Notes: a model not told the origin generated them from the letters alone. 11,347 bases of DNA from JBBRHF01 sp038223055 (GCA_038223055.1 JBBRHF010000144.1:1-11347); one strand, 5' to 3'; positions 1-6,624 are shown, counted from the first letter of the stretch. Numbers and translations: made by a program.

Positions 1-459
1 ACCGACGATGGATACAGCGGTGGACAGGACGAGGCACAAGATGCACAGCCGAAGCGTCGCGGTCGAGATCGATGGTGCGCCGAGAAGTGTTTGCCAGGGG
101 GTGACGACGGTGGCGACCCCGCCGACGGCCAACACGGTGCCAGCGGCGAGGGCCGCTGCGGCGAAGGCCGTCGAGACCACTGCCTCGGGGCCGGCCGGGT
201 CATCTCGCCCCATGGCCTCGGCGAGGCGGCTGGTCAGGGCAGCGCCCACGCCGAGGTCGGCAAAACCAAGGAGCGCGACGAACCCGGTGACGGTCGCCAG
301 GACGCCGTATTCGCTGCTGCTCAACGATCGCGTGACGAACGGCAGGGACAGGACCGCCCCGCCCACCGTGGCGATCTGAAGGCCGGCTCCCGCCCCCAGC
401 GTGCGCAGCAGAGCACGATCTCGCGTGCGACCTCGATGCTCTGCATCGCGATCTGGCAT
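1..459 (-). CDS. Oligosaccharide flippase (Wzx/MOP type), N-terminal part, runs off window
   Basis: This frame is open from the window edge and encodes at least 153 residues of the N-terminal part of a polytopic membrane protein. Hydrophobic segments lie at about residues 21-41, 52-77, 95-118 and 134-153. A short conserved-looking stretch after the second segment (FADLGVGAALTSRLAEA, residues 66-82) resembles the loop typical of polysaccharide flippases of the MOP superfamily, which move lipid-linked glycan units across the cytoplasmic membrane. I chose ATG at 459, preceded by a weak purine stretch (AGAGGA). GTG at 462 and GTG at 522 are in-frame alternatives, the last lying 25 bases after the GT4 gene. 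It follows the GT4 gene on the same strand, so the two probably form one transcript. The family call is inferred from topology and this loop; about two thirds of the protein is missing. Confidence 0.75.
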   Translation of the reverse strand, partial: MPDRDAEHRGRTRDRALLRTLGAGAGLQIATVGGAVLSLPFVTRSLSSSEYGVLATVTGFVALLGFADLGVGAALTSRLAEAMGRDDPAGPEAVVSTAFAAAALAAGTVLAVGGVATVVTPWQTLLGAPSISTATLRLCILCLVLSTAVSIVG

Positions 460-547
460 CACGAGGTCCTCTGCCGGGAGCGAGTTGCTGCCCTCGACCG
501 CTCCGAGCGGTGAGTCGTCCACAGCGTAGTCCGGGGCGTCGATCCGA

Positions 548-1642
548 TCACGCCGCCTTGCCCCCGAGGCCACGGAGGCCACCGAGGTCGCGGTAGACGC
601 GTTCGTGCACGTCGGCGCAGGCGCTCCAGCTGAAGTTCGCGGCCCTTTCCAGTCCACGAGCGGTCAGCTCGGGTGCCCGCTCCAGCGCGGCTTCGATACC
701 GCGGGCGATGTCGCTCGGGTCGTCGGCGTCGAAGAGAACCCCTGCGTCCCCGACGACCTCCCGCAGGGCGCCTACGGAGGAAGCGGCGACAGGGCAGCCC
801 GCTGACATGGCCTCGACGACGGGCAGGCCGAAGCCCTCATAGCGGCTGGGGAAGACCAGCGCCGCTGAGGTCCGGTACAGAGCGATCAGCTCCGCACGGG
901 ACACGAGGCCTCTCGCTTGCACTCCTGTCGGCAGCGGTGGCAGCTCGCCATCCCGAGCGCCAGTGAGGACGAGGGAAAAGCTCGGGTGCCGGGCCCGGAA
1001 GAGCCGCCATGCCTCGAAGAGCATGGCGTGGTTCTTGTGCGGCCAGCCCTTGGCGGGATAGAGCACGACGTCCTCGCGTGGACCAGGGCCTTGGGCGAAC
1101 TCGTCACGGCGCACGCCGAGCGGCGCGACGTGGACCTTCGCAGGGTCGATGCCGAGGTGCTCGATGATCCGTGCCTTGGCGTAGTGGCTGATCGTGATCA
1201 CCGCGTCCGCTTCGCGCGCCGCCTTGTCGTAGGCCCAGCGGCGGTAGAGCCGTTCGAGCCGGGAGAAAAGCTGCGGCAGGTCGAGGTGTTGTACGTCGAG
1301 CAGCGTGACGACCGTGCGTTGGGTCCGACCCGGTGGGGGCACGCGGACCGTGAAAGGGAAGTGGACGACGGCGGCCCCAGCGAGGTGGCGGGCCAGCGCT
1401 CGCCGGCGAGCGATCCCCATCAGGAGGGCTCGGATGCGCGCCGCGGAGGCCGCGCCGGCGGGGTATTCGTGGGCGACGACCTCGCGAAGGTGGCCAGCCG
1501 TGAAGCCCTGGGCGACCGGCGCGACGAGAGCCGACACCGGAAGGTGGCGCGTGCCCAGCTCGCGGACGAGTTCGCGGGCATAGGTCTCGCTGCCGCCCAT
1601 GCCACCTGGCACGAGCGTCAACATGCTCAGGATGGTCGCCAC
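548..1642 (-). CDS. Glycosyltransferase family 4 (GT-B fold)
   Basis: A 364-residue cytoplasmic or membrane-associated retaining glycosyltransferase that would transfer a sugar from a nucleotide donor to a growing glycan. The N-terminal acceptor domain opens with a glycine-rich loop (VPGGMGGSETYARELVREL, residues 11-29). The C-terminal donor domain carries the GT4 signature with the E-x7-E pair at E269 and E277 (EGFGLPVVEAMSAG), followed by the usual glycine/valine-rich end (GALREVVGDAGVLFDADD). Length is normal for the family. The start is GTG at 1642, supported by a -10-like TAGATT six bases upstream, which suggests a leaderless transcript; an internal ATG at 1624 is an alternative. It is divergent from the GT2 operon and upstream of the flippase on the same strand, so a role in an exopolysaccharide or cell-wall glycan is likely. 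The exact sugar cannot be read from the sequence. Confidence 0.93.
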   Translation of the reverse strand: MATILSMLTLVPGGMGGSETYARELVRELGTRHLPVSALVAPVAQGFTAGHLREVVAHEYPAGAASAARIRALLMGIARRRALARHLAGAAVVHFPFTVRVPPPGRTQRTVVTLLDVQHLDLPQLFSRLERLYRRWAYDKAAREADAVITISHYAKARIIEHLGIDPAKVHVAPLGVRRDEFAQGPGPREDVVLYPAKGWPHKNHAMLFEAWRLFRARHPSFSLVLTGARDGELPPLPTGVQARGLVSRAELIALYRTSAALVFPSRYEGFGLPVVEAMSAGCPVAASSVGALREVVGDAGVLFDADDPSDIARGIEAALERAPELTARGLERAANFSWSACADVHERVYRDLGGLRGLGGKAA

Positions 1643-1648
1643 CGGCGG

Positions 1649-1654
1649 AATCTA
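1649..1654 (-). promoter_or_regulatory. -10 box of a leaderless promoter for the GT4 gene
   Basis: On the minus strand TAGATT is followed by six bases and then the GTG start of the GT4 gene at 1642. TANNNT at this distance matches the common actinobacterial leaderless arrangement. No good -35 is visible. The whole 73-base gap between the divergent GT4 and GT2 genes presumably carries both promoters; I cannot see a convincing one for the plus strand. Confidence 0.5.
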
Positions 1655-1715
1655 GCAAGGGCGGCGTATCGGCCTGAATGAGCCCACTTGCTCCCCGCAG
1701 TGAGAGCATGGGCAG

Positions 1716-2510
1716 GTGCCAAGGATCCGGCTCGTCATCCCCACCCTCGGGAAACGGGTCGACTACCTGGAGCAGACATTGAAGTCGGTGCGCAGCCAGG
1801 GTGTGCCAGTGGACCTCGTCGTTGTGGTGCCGAGCGCCGCGACGCAGGCACGGGCGCTCGCGGCCAGTTTTGGCGCTCGGCTTCTCGACGACCCGGGCAG
1901 CATGTCCGCCGCGGTCAATGCCGGGTTGGCCTCAGCCGAGGACCAGCAGGTTTACGCCAACTGGATCGGCGACGACGACCTGCTGGCGCCCGGCTCGCTG
2001 GCTGCCACCGTTGCGGCGCTCGATGACGACCCGGAGGCTTCTCTTGCCTATGGCCACTGCGCCTACATCGATGCTGCGGGGCGTGAGCTGTGGGTCAGCC
2101 GAGCCGGACGAGGAGCCGTCAGGCTTCTCTCGTGGGGCCCTGACCTCATCCCTCAGCCGGGCATGCTGTTCCGGCTGGCCGACTTCCGGGCCGTCGGTGG
2201 CCTGGACGAGTCGCTCCGATTCGCCATGGATCTCGATCTTCTGCTGCGGCTGCGAGCCCGTGGACACTTCGTCGACGTGGGGCGCCAGGTCAGCTCATTC
2301 CGGTGGCACCACGCCTCCCTGACCGTGTCTGACCGGGCGGCCTCCCTCACCGAGTCCGAGCAGGTGAAGCGCCGCTACCTGCCGTCGCCCCTTCGCAGGG
2401 TCGCTCCCTTCTGGGAGGCGCCGGTCCGGCTGGCCACCCGTGCGGCTGCACACCGGCTTGGCCAGAAGGCGCAACGCTTGTCCTACCTCGAGTCCGCTGA
2501 GGCACGATGA
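1716..2510 (+). CDS. Glycosyltransferase family 2 (GT-A fold)
   Basis: A 264-residue GT2 enzyme that would add a sugar from a nucleotide-sugar donor. The N-terminus RLVIPTLGKRVDYLEQTLKS (residues 5-24) is the usual first strand and helix of the GT-A fold. The metal and nucleotide-binding acidic motif GDDD lies at residues 85-88, and an acidic segment MDLDLLLRL at 171-179 fits the position of the catalytic-base region. There is no transmembrane anchor. The start is GTG at 1716; the nearby ATG at 1708 is out of frame. No strong ribosome-binding site is visible, only GAGAG about nine bases upstream. Its stop overlaps the next start by four bases (ATGA), so it is the first gene of a three-gene translationally coupled operon. 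It starts in the opposite direction to the GT4 gene. The donor and acceptor are unknown. Confidence 0.92.
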   Translation: MPRIRLVIPTLGKRVDYLEQTLKSVRSQGVPVDLVVVVPSAATQARALAASFGARLLDDPGSMSAAVNAGLASAEDQQVYANWIGDDDLLAPGSLAATVAALDDDPEASLAYGHCAYIDAAGRELWVSRAGRGAVRLLSWGPDLIPQPGMLFRLADFRAVGGLDESLRFAMDLDLLLRLRARGHFVDVGRQVSSFRWHHASLTVSDRAASLTESEQVKRRYLPSPLRRVAPFWEAPVRLATRAAAHRLGQKAQRLSYLESAEAR

Positions 2511-3238
2511 CCCGGCCCGCGGGTAGGCGCCTCCTCATCGCCGTACCGGCTTGGAACGAGGAGGCAACCGTCGGCGAGGTGGTGCGTGAGCTGCACGAGT
2601 TCGTCCCCGGCGCGGATGTGCTGGTGATCGACGACGGCTCGATTGACGCGACGGCGCAGGTGGCCCGCTCGGCCGGCGCCAAGGTCGTCGTCCTGCCCTT
2701 CAACGTGGGCGTTGGGGGTGCCATGCGCACCGCGTTCCTGCACGCGGACCGCTGTCACTACGACGCGGTCGTCCAGGTTGACGCCGACGGCCAGCACGAC
2801 CCGGCAAGCGTCAAGCTGTTGTTGGACGAGTTGGATGTTGCCAGCGTGGTCGTCGGCTCACGGTTCGCCGGCCAGAGGGCCCACCAGGTGCGCGGACCCA
2901 GGAGATGGGCGATGAAGCTGTTGTCGGTTGCGCTCAGTCGGGTGGCGGGGACACCGCTGTCCGACACCACGTCCGGTTTCCGCGCGGCCGATCGCAAAGC
3001 AATCAAGCTGTTCGCCCGCCACTACCCCGCTGAGTACCTCGGCGACACGATCGACTCTCTGGTCATCGCTGCCCGTGCGGGGCTCACGATCCGGGAGGTT
3101 CCCGTGGAGATGCGGCTCCGCCAGGGTGGCCGTCCGAGTCATGCGCCGATCAAGGCCACCCTCTACCTCGGCAGATCCGTCCTCGCGCTCGGGGTCGCGC
3201 TCACCCGACGCAGGAGTGCAACAGGGGAGCCCGAATGA
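2507..3238 (+). CDS. DPM1-like glycosyltransferase family 2
   Basis: A 243-residue GT2 enzyme of the dolichyl/polyprenyl-phosphate sugar transferase type. Visible motifs are AVPAWNEEATV (residues 12-22), IDDGSIDAT (41-49), the metal-binding VDADGQHDP (91-99) and SDTTSGFRA (152-160), the last being characteristic of this subgroup. Enzymes of this kind commonly make polyprenyl-phosphate-linked sugars at the inner face of the membrane for later use on the outside. There is no clear C-terminal membrane anchor. Both ends overlap neighbours by four bases (ATGA at 2507-2510 and at 3235-3238), showing translational coupling with the GT2 gene upstream and the DUF2304 gene downstream. The pairing with DUF2304 is recurrent in bacterial glycan clusters, so the small membrane protein may supply the anchoring or a partner function. 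Substrate is not determinable here. Confidence 0.93.
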   Translation: MTRPAGRRLLIAVPAWNEEATVGEVVRELHEFVPGADVLVIDDGSIDATAQVARSAGAKVVVLPFNVGVGGAMRTAFLHADRCHYDAVVQVDADGQHDPASVKLLLDELDVASVVVGSRFAGQRAHQVRGPRRWAMKLLSVALSRVAGTPLSDTTSGFRAADRKAIKLFARHYPAEYLGDTIDSLVIAARAGLTIREVPVEMRLRQGGRPSHAPIKATLYLGRSVLALGVALTRRRSATGEPE

Positions 3239-3588
3239 CGACCGACCATCCGTCCGCGCTCGGGCTCGGAGCCGCTCTCGTCACGACGATCTTCGTCGTG
3301 GAGTTGCTTCGACGTGGCATTCTCCGGGAGAAGTTCGCGGCGCTCTGGCTGATCGTCTCCGCGTCGGTGCTCGTCATGGCGGTTTTCCCGCGGCTGGTCC
3401 GATGGCTCGCCGAGGCTGTCGGCGTGCAGGTGCCTGCAAACTTGTTGTTCTTCCTGACGGCGATCTTGCTGCTGCTGGTCAGCGTGCAGCTCAGCTACGA
3501 AGTAAGCCGGCTCGAGGTGCGCACGCGGCGCCTCGCAGAGGAGATAGCCCTCCTCCGGGAGGAGGTTCGCGTCCTTCAGGACCGCTGA
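3235..3588 (+). CDS. DUF2304 family small membrane protein
   Basis: A 117-residue membrane protein that matches the DUF2304 pattern. It has a first hydrophobic segment at residues 9-25, the basic loop RRGILREKFAALWL (26-39) leading into a second segment (36-51), an amphipathic stretch, the PANLLFFL motif starting a third segment (67-86), and a heptad-like charged coiled coil to the end (88-117). The function of DUF2304 is not established. Its repeated position directly after DPM1-like GT2 genes, and here the 4-base ATGA overlap with one, suggests it works with that enzyme, perhaps as a membrane partner; that is inference. It is the last gene of the operon. I saw no strong hairpin terminator directly behind it. 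Confidence 0.9.
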   Translation: MTTDHPSALGLGAALVTTIFVVELLRRGILREKFAALWLIVSASVLVMAVFPRLVRWLAEAVGVQVPANLLFFLTAILLLLVSVQLSYEVSRLEVRTRRLAEEIALLREEVRVLQDR

Positions 3589-3589
3589 C

Positions 3590-3865
3590 GATCCGCCGAA
3601 GGCGTCCGGCTTGGGGAGGAGCACGCTCAACCAGCAGTCCAACAGGCTCATCGACTTTCCCGTCCCGCCGCTGGTGCGCCGACGAACGCCTGCGTGACGT
3701 CGTCTGGCGTCTGCGCCCCCAACGGGTCCCGGGACTCGAGCCGGAGCGCGGCGGCTGTGGCTCGTCGTGGGAAACCGGCGTTCGGGAGTCGCTCGGCGAG
3801 AGCCGTCACGCCAACACCCCGGTCGGGTGGCAATGTTGGCGAGCGCTGGGCGGCCCAGCGTGCGC
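3590..3865 (-). pseudogene. Possible decayed C-terminal fragment of a DNA methyltransferase-like protein
   Basis: No intact gene covers this stretch. On the minus strand one frame (3833 down to 3648) reads ERLPNAGFPRRATAAALRLE and then DPLGAQTPDDVTQAFVGAP. After a frame change it continues as SLLDCWLSVLLPKPDAFGG. This pattern recalls the small winged-helix tail found at the C-terminus of some large actinobacterial restriction-methylase proteins (a few hydrophobic helices, then a PDDVTQAF-like helix, then a short leucine-rich helix). The resemblance is from memory and weak. It could equally be meaningless high-GC open frame. No start or catalytic motif is present. Confidence 0.2.
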
Positions 3866-4206
3866 TCAGGGGCCGCCACCCGCGGACGGCCGTGAGGAAT
3901 CCGAGAGCAGCCGACCGACCGCCTCGAGGATCGTGGTGGCTGTCGCTCTAGCGGCGGCGGCCGACTGTGCGCCGACTTCGCGGGCACGGTACAAACTCGC
4001 CGTTGCGCGTCCTGCGTAACCCGTCGACAGAGCGCGCCGCCGCTTCGAGGTTGGGATTGCCAACAAGTCGTGCAGCGAGATACAAGACAGCAGCCCTCGT
4101 GGTGACCAGGGCCGCTCTTGAGCCGGTATCGGTCCTGTGCGATCAGGCCGAGAGCTGCAGGTAGCAGTGCCGCTCGCTCGACGGTGCCGTCCGGCGGGTC
4201 GTCCAC
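3866..4206 (-). pseudogene. Decayed HEPN-domain gene (partner of the MNT gene)
   Basis: Pieces of a HEPN-like protein can be read in different minus-strand frames. One frame gives VTTRAAVLYLAARLVGNPNL, followed by EAAARSVDGLRRTRNGEF, which resembles the final helices with the R-rich RN motif of small HEPN proteins. After a frame change, QSAAAARATATTILEAVGRL and LSDSS match the usual last helix (an alternating A/I/L helix ending ERLL-like). A further frame near 4206 starts VDDPPDGTVERAALLPAALG. At least two frameshifts and an in-frame stop (TAG near 3950) mean no functional protein. It lies directly downstream of the wHTH-nucleotidyltransferase gene on the same strand, the normal order for MNT-HEPN modules, in which HEPN is an RNase-type toxin. 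The family call rests on remembered family patterns and context. Confidence 0.5.
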
Positions 4207-4236
4207 GGGGGTCTGGAGGCTGGTGGTGCGCTCGGG

Positions 4237-4817
4237 TCAAGGGAGCGTGCCGATGACCGGTCGCAGCGGACGGCCGCGAAGCTGACGGAGGAATCCGGAG
4301 TCGCCGCGGCGCCACTCGTTGGGGCTCAGGACCGTGAGGTTGACCTCGCGACGTAGCTGCTGCTCGGCCGTGCGGCACGCGTCGTAGACCGCGGACATGT
4401 CGACCGTTCCTACGATGAGCAGGTCGACGTCGGCCGGGGCGGGGCCGGGCTCGCCGGCCAGCCTCGCGGCGTACGAGCCGTAGAGGGCTGCCGCCTCGAT
4501 GCCGGCGACCGACTCCAGGGCGCGAGCCAAGACAGGCTGGGCGCCGAAGGCCAGCTCGAGCAACTCCCGCAGCGGCCGGTGGTAGATGCTGTCCGTGTTG
4601 GCGGAGACAAGCGCTGGCGCCCGACCCGAACTGCCGTCACGAGCCCGGCGTCCAGCAGGCGCTTGAGCTCCCTGGTCGCGTTGGACTCGGGCACTTTGGC
4701 CCGCCGAGCCACCTCGCGCTGCGGCTGCGGCTGGCTGCCCGTCGATCGGAGGAACAACTCGGTGAGCAGCCGCGCCTGCGCGTCGGATCGGAACAAGGGC
4801 AGCAGCGGTGGGGAAAC
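4237..4817 (-). pseudogene. wHTH-nucleotidyltransferase (MNT antitoxin type), frameshifted
   Basis: The gene encodes a winged-helix domain fused to a minimal nucleotidyltransferase, the antitoxin-like half of MNT-HEPN modules. The winged helix is in one frame (from about 4817; LFRSDAQARLLTELFL, then VARRAKVPESNATRELKRLL, DAGLVTAVRVGRQ). The catalytic domain is in another (VSANTDSIYHRPLRELLELA, then GSYAARLAG with DVDLLIVG, giving the GS...DxD nucleotidyltransferase motif, then REVNLTVLSPNEW). The switch lies at about 4604-4620 and is repaired by adding one base, so a single-base deletion separates the domains. No ATG or GTG precedes the winged helix after the in-frame TGA near 4824; TTG at 4796 is the only usual codon, leaving the start uncertain. 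A continuous frame beginning at GTG 4833 exists but lacks the winged helix. A sequencing error cannot be excluded, but the decayed downstream HEPN partner favours true loss. Confidence 0.75.
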
Positions 4818-4938
4818 ACTTCAGCAGGCACACGGCATGGGGACCACGGATCCAGGAAGAGCCGGAGGGTGCCAGAGACGTGCCGCGGCCAGCGCACGAC
4901 GGGCATCCGGATCTGCCGATGAGCGGGCGCAGGGTCAG

Positions 4939-4967
4939 TTGTATCGCGTAGCGATACGCGATACAGT
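4939..4967 (+). promoter_or_regulatory. higBA promoter with embedded operator dyad
   Basis: A -35-like TTGTAT (4939-4944) and a -10-like TACAGT (4962-4967) are 17 bases apart. Between and over them sits a perfect 11-base inverted repeat, TGTATCGCGTA (4940-4950) and TACGCGATACA (4955-4965), around the 4-base centre GCGA. The hexamer TATCGC/GCGATA occurs three times (4942-4947, 4951-4956, 4958-4963), giving overlapping half-sites. The GTG of higB lies nine bases after the -10 box, so the transcript is nearly leaderless. HigA-type antitoxins repress their own promoters, so this is the expected autoregulatory operator. Confidence 0.8.
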
Positions 4968-4976
4968 TTACTTTCT

Positions 4977-5255
4977 GTGATCGTCAGCTTCCGTCACAAG
5001 GGTCTGGAGCGGCTCTATCACGACGGTTCGAAGAGAGGTGTGCAAGCGGCACACGTCCCGAAGCGGCTGCGCGTCCTGTCGGCGTTGGACGTGGCGCAGA
5101 ACCCTGATGACCTGACGATTCCGTCGTTCCGGACCCGCCGGCTCAAGGGTGACCTGGCTGGTCACTGGTCGATCTGGGTGAACGGGAACTGGCGCGTGAC
5201 CTTCAGATTCGTCGAGAACGATGTCGAGTTCGTCGACTACCAGGATTACCACTGA
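4977..5255 (+). CDS. higB: HigB-type RelE/ParE-superfamily toxin
   Basis: A 92-residue toxin of the HigB branch of the RelE/ParE superfamily, which typically cleaves mRNA on the ribosome. It starts IVSFRHKGLERLYHDGSKRG (residues 2-21). The core RLKGDLAGHWSIWVNGNWRV (55-74), followed by TFRF, holds the family's basic surface and the WRVTFRF strand, and the protein ends in DVEFVDYQDYH. Length and gene order (toxin first) match higBA loci. The start is GTG at 4977, close behind the -10 box. The stop is 16 bases before the ATG of higA, whose strong ribosome-binding site fills the gap. Nothing in the sequence suggests inactivation, so this looks like a functional pair, unlike several TA relics around it. 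Confidence 0.92.
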   Translation: MIVSFRHKGLERLYHDGSKRGVQAAHVPKRLRVLSALDVAQNPDDLTIPSFRTRRLKGDLAGHWSIWVNGNWRVTFRFVENDVEFVDYQDYH

Positions 5256-5257
5256 GC

Positions 5258-5263
5258 AGGAGG
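5258..5263 (+). promoter_or_regulatory. Strong ribosome-binding site of higA
   Basis: A full AGGAGG lies eight bases before ATG 5272, inside the 16-base gap after higB. The nearly leaderless toxin gene has no such site, so the antitoxin is probably translated better than the toxin from the same message. Confidence 0.8.
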
Positions 5264-5271
5264 TGAAGACT

Positions 5272-5559
5272 ATGGCGATGAAGACCCCGGTGCATCCAGG
5301 CGAGATCCTCCGTGAGGATGTGCTGGCCGATCTCGGTCTGGGAGTTGGTGAGGCCGCATCGCGGCTGGGGATCTCGCGCGTGGCGTTGAGCCGTGTCCTG
5401 CACGGCCATGCGCGGATCAGCCCGAACCTGGCGGTGCGGTTGGAGGAGGCCGGAGTGTCCACTGCGCGCGCCTGGCTGGCGATGCAGGCTGCTCATGACC
5501 TGGCCACAGAGCGGGCCTCCGGGACGCCCAAGGTTCGCCGGCTCTACGACGTCGCCTGA
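5272..5559 (+). CDS. higA: HigA-type XRE antitoxin
   Basis: A 95-residue antitoxin with an XRE helix-turn-helix. The start TPVHPGEILREDVLADLGLG (residues 5-24) is characteristic of HigA, and the DNA-binding helices run from about residue 25 to 45 (GEAASRLGISRVALSRVLHG). The C-terminal part carries AWLAMQAAHDLA, typical for the family. The start is ATG at 5272, chosen because AGGAGG (5258-5263) lies eight bases upstream; an in-frame ATG at 5221 would overlap higB and lacks such a site. It should neutralise HigB and, with it, bind the dyad in the upstream promoter. Protein and spacing look intact. Confidence 0.93.
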   Translation: MAMKTPVHPGEILREDVLADLGLGVGEAASRLGISRVALSRVLHGHARISPNLAVRLEEAGVSTARAWLAMQAAHDLATERASGTPKVRRLYDVA

Positions 5560-5640
5560 CCACCGCGCTGACATGCCGCAGCGCGGGCGGTCGCCGGCGT
5601 CCGTCCCTGTCGCCGTAAGCGCGTGCCGGAGTCCTGGCGT

Positions 5641-5790
5641 TCAGGCGAAACTGACGGGCCCCGACCGTGCGAGTGCTACGACGCACCATGGCACGGGCAC
5701 GGGCTCGGGTGACTCCTCGGGTGGGCGGGCGAGCATCCAGCGAAGGACGTCCTCCGCGTCCTCGGGCGTACTACGCCGCCAACCCAACCG
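5641..5790 (-). other. Unidentified short frame, possible gene 3' end
   Basis: In the 253 bases between higA and the DUF4143 remnant, the minus strand has a frame ending in TGA at 5641 whose last residues read STPEDAEDVLRWMLARPPEE and PWCVVALARSGPVSFA. Third codon positions are mostly G or C. I do not recognise it and see no start, so it may be the 3' end of a lost gene or chance. The rest of this gap shows nothing to me, including no clear terminator for higBA. Confidence 0.2.
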
Positions 5791-5812
5791 GGCGATTCGG
5801 ACGGGCAATGGC

Positions 5813-6163
5813 GCTGCGCACGCGCGACACCGGGACCTGCTCGGTCGCCATCTCGACACGTTCGTCGCCGCACAGCTCCGTCCCGAGGTCGCGCTGCTGC
5901 AACCGCGAGCTCGCCTGCATCACCTGCGCACCGAAGGCGGACGCCAGGAGGTCGACCTTGTCCTCGACCTCGGCGTCGGACGCACCGGCGGCGTCGAGAT
6001 CAAGGCAGCCTCGGCCCCCACCACCCGGGACGCTCGCCACCTGATCTGGCTACGCGACCAACTCGGCGCCGACTTCACGCGAGGCATCGCCTTCCACACC
6101 GGACCTCAACCCTTCGAACTCGACGAACGCGTCTGGGCCCTGCCGATCAGCACCCTCTGGGCT
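5813..6163 (+). pseudogene. C-terminal fragment of a DUF4143 ATPase
   Basis: About 117 residues match the end of the ATP-binding proteins that carry a C-terminal DUF4143 (restriction-endonuclease-like) domain. Readable stretches are RDLLGRHLDTFVAAQLRPEV, LHHLRTEGGRQEVDLVLDLG (with the E-VDLV pair of the nuclease-like core), GVEIKAA (the E-x-K element), ARHLIWLRDQLGADFTRGIA and FHTGPQPFELDERVWALPIS, ending TLWA. The AAA+ ATPase part, about the first 300 residues of such proteins, is absent, and the frame upstream of 5813 shows no family likeness. Downstream the frame runs on without a natural stop to 6739. There is no promoter or start. It is therefore a 3' relic of a gene truncated at its 5' side, lying just behind higBA. 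Confidence 0.82.
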
Positions 6164-6224
6164 GCAACCGCATCGCTCTCTCGTCTGAAGTCATCGCCTG
6201 AAGTCAGCGTGTGCCCCAGAGCGC

Positions 6225-6272
6225 TAGCGTCCGAACAAGCGTGCGACATAGCCTCCGCTTGTTCGGACGTTA
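6225..6272. repeat. 17-base inverted repeat, candidate bidirectional terminator
   Basis: TAGCGTCCGAACAAGCG (6225-6241) and CGCTTGTTCGGACGTTA (6256-6272) are inverted copies matching at 16 of 17 positions (14 inner pairs perfect, one G-T mismatch near the outside), with a 14-base loop. It sits between the plus-strand DUF4143 relic and the minus-strand DinB relic, where a shared terminator would be expected. There is no T-run on either side, as is common for actinobacterial terminators, but an operator or element end cannot be excluded. Confidence 0.6.
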
Positions 6273-6346
6273 TGGCCGTCACGGACGGCGGGGTCCACAA
6301 TGTGTCACGGGGAAACGGGTTCGTCGGCTTTCCCGCGGACGCCGGG

Positions 6347-6604
6347 CTACTCGTTGATGATCTGCTCGCGCAGGATGTCTGCGTGCCCGCAGTGCTGAGC
6401 GAGCTCGCGCAGCACGTGCAGGTAGACCCAACGCAGTGGGAGCGGGCCGCGCCGGTTGCCGTTGACCAGGTCGTCCAGCCCCAGGGACGACGTCGCGTCG
6501 CGTGCTGCATCGCAAGCCTCGCTGTGTGTTCGCAGGACGGTGGCGATGGTGTCGTCCTCGTCGAGGATGAACGACTCGTCCGGCGTCGCGGGCAGGGAAG
6601 CCAT
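6347..6604 (-). pseudogene. C-terminal fragment of a DinB/DUF664 family protein
   Basis: An 85-codon frame encodes what looks like the C-terminal half of a DinB-like (DUF664) four-helix protein. ESFILDEDDTIATVLRTHSE (residues 10-29) and RRGPLPLRWVYLHVLRELAQ (51-70), followed by HCGHADILREQI, are typical; the HCGHAD helix supplies one of the family's metal-binding histidines. Intact members are usually about 160-190 residues, so the N-terminal half with the first metal ligand is missing. The frame upstream of ATG 6604 shows no family likeness and reaches a stop (TAG) near 6672. It meets the VapC relic head to head within about 20 bases, suggesting both were cut at the same rearrangement point. 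Functions of DinB-like proteins include thiol transfer with mycothiol, but this fragment is unlikely to be active. Confidence 0.75.
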
Positions 6605-6624
6605 GCCCGAAGCATCCCAACGCC

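Noticed and set aside
2928..4019. A 363-codon open frame on the plus strand
   Set aside because: Its first part is a shadow of the second GT2 and DUF2304 genes; the composition is R/P/S-rich and no domain is recognisable.
4834..4938. Short minus-strand frame starting MPVVRWPRHVSGTLRLFL upstream of the MNT gene
   Set aside because: No family resemblance and it merges into a wrong-frame shadow of the winged-helix domain.
6225..6272. Integron attC site
   Set aside because: The right outer end (CGTTATGG) loosely recalls an attC R' box, but the matching left box is absent, there is no bulged-base pattern and no cassette or integrase is present.
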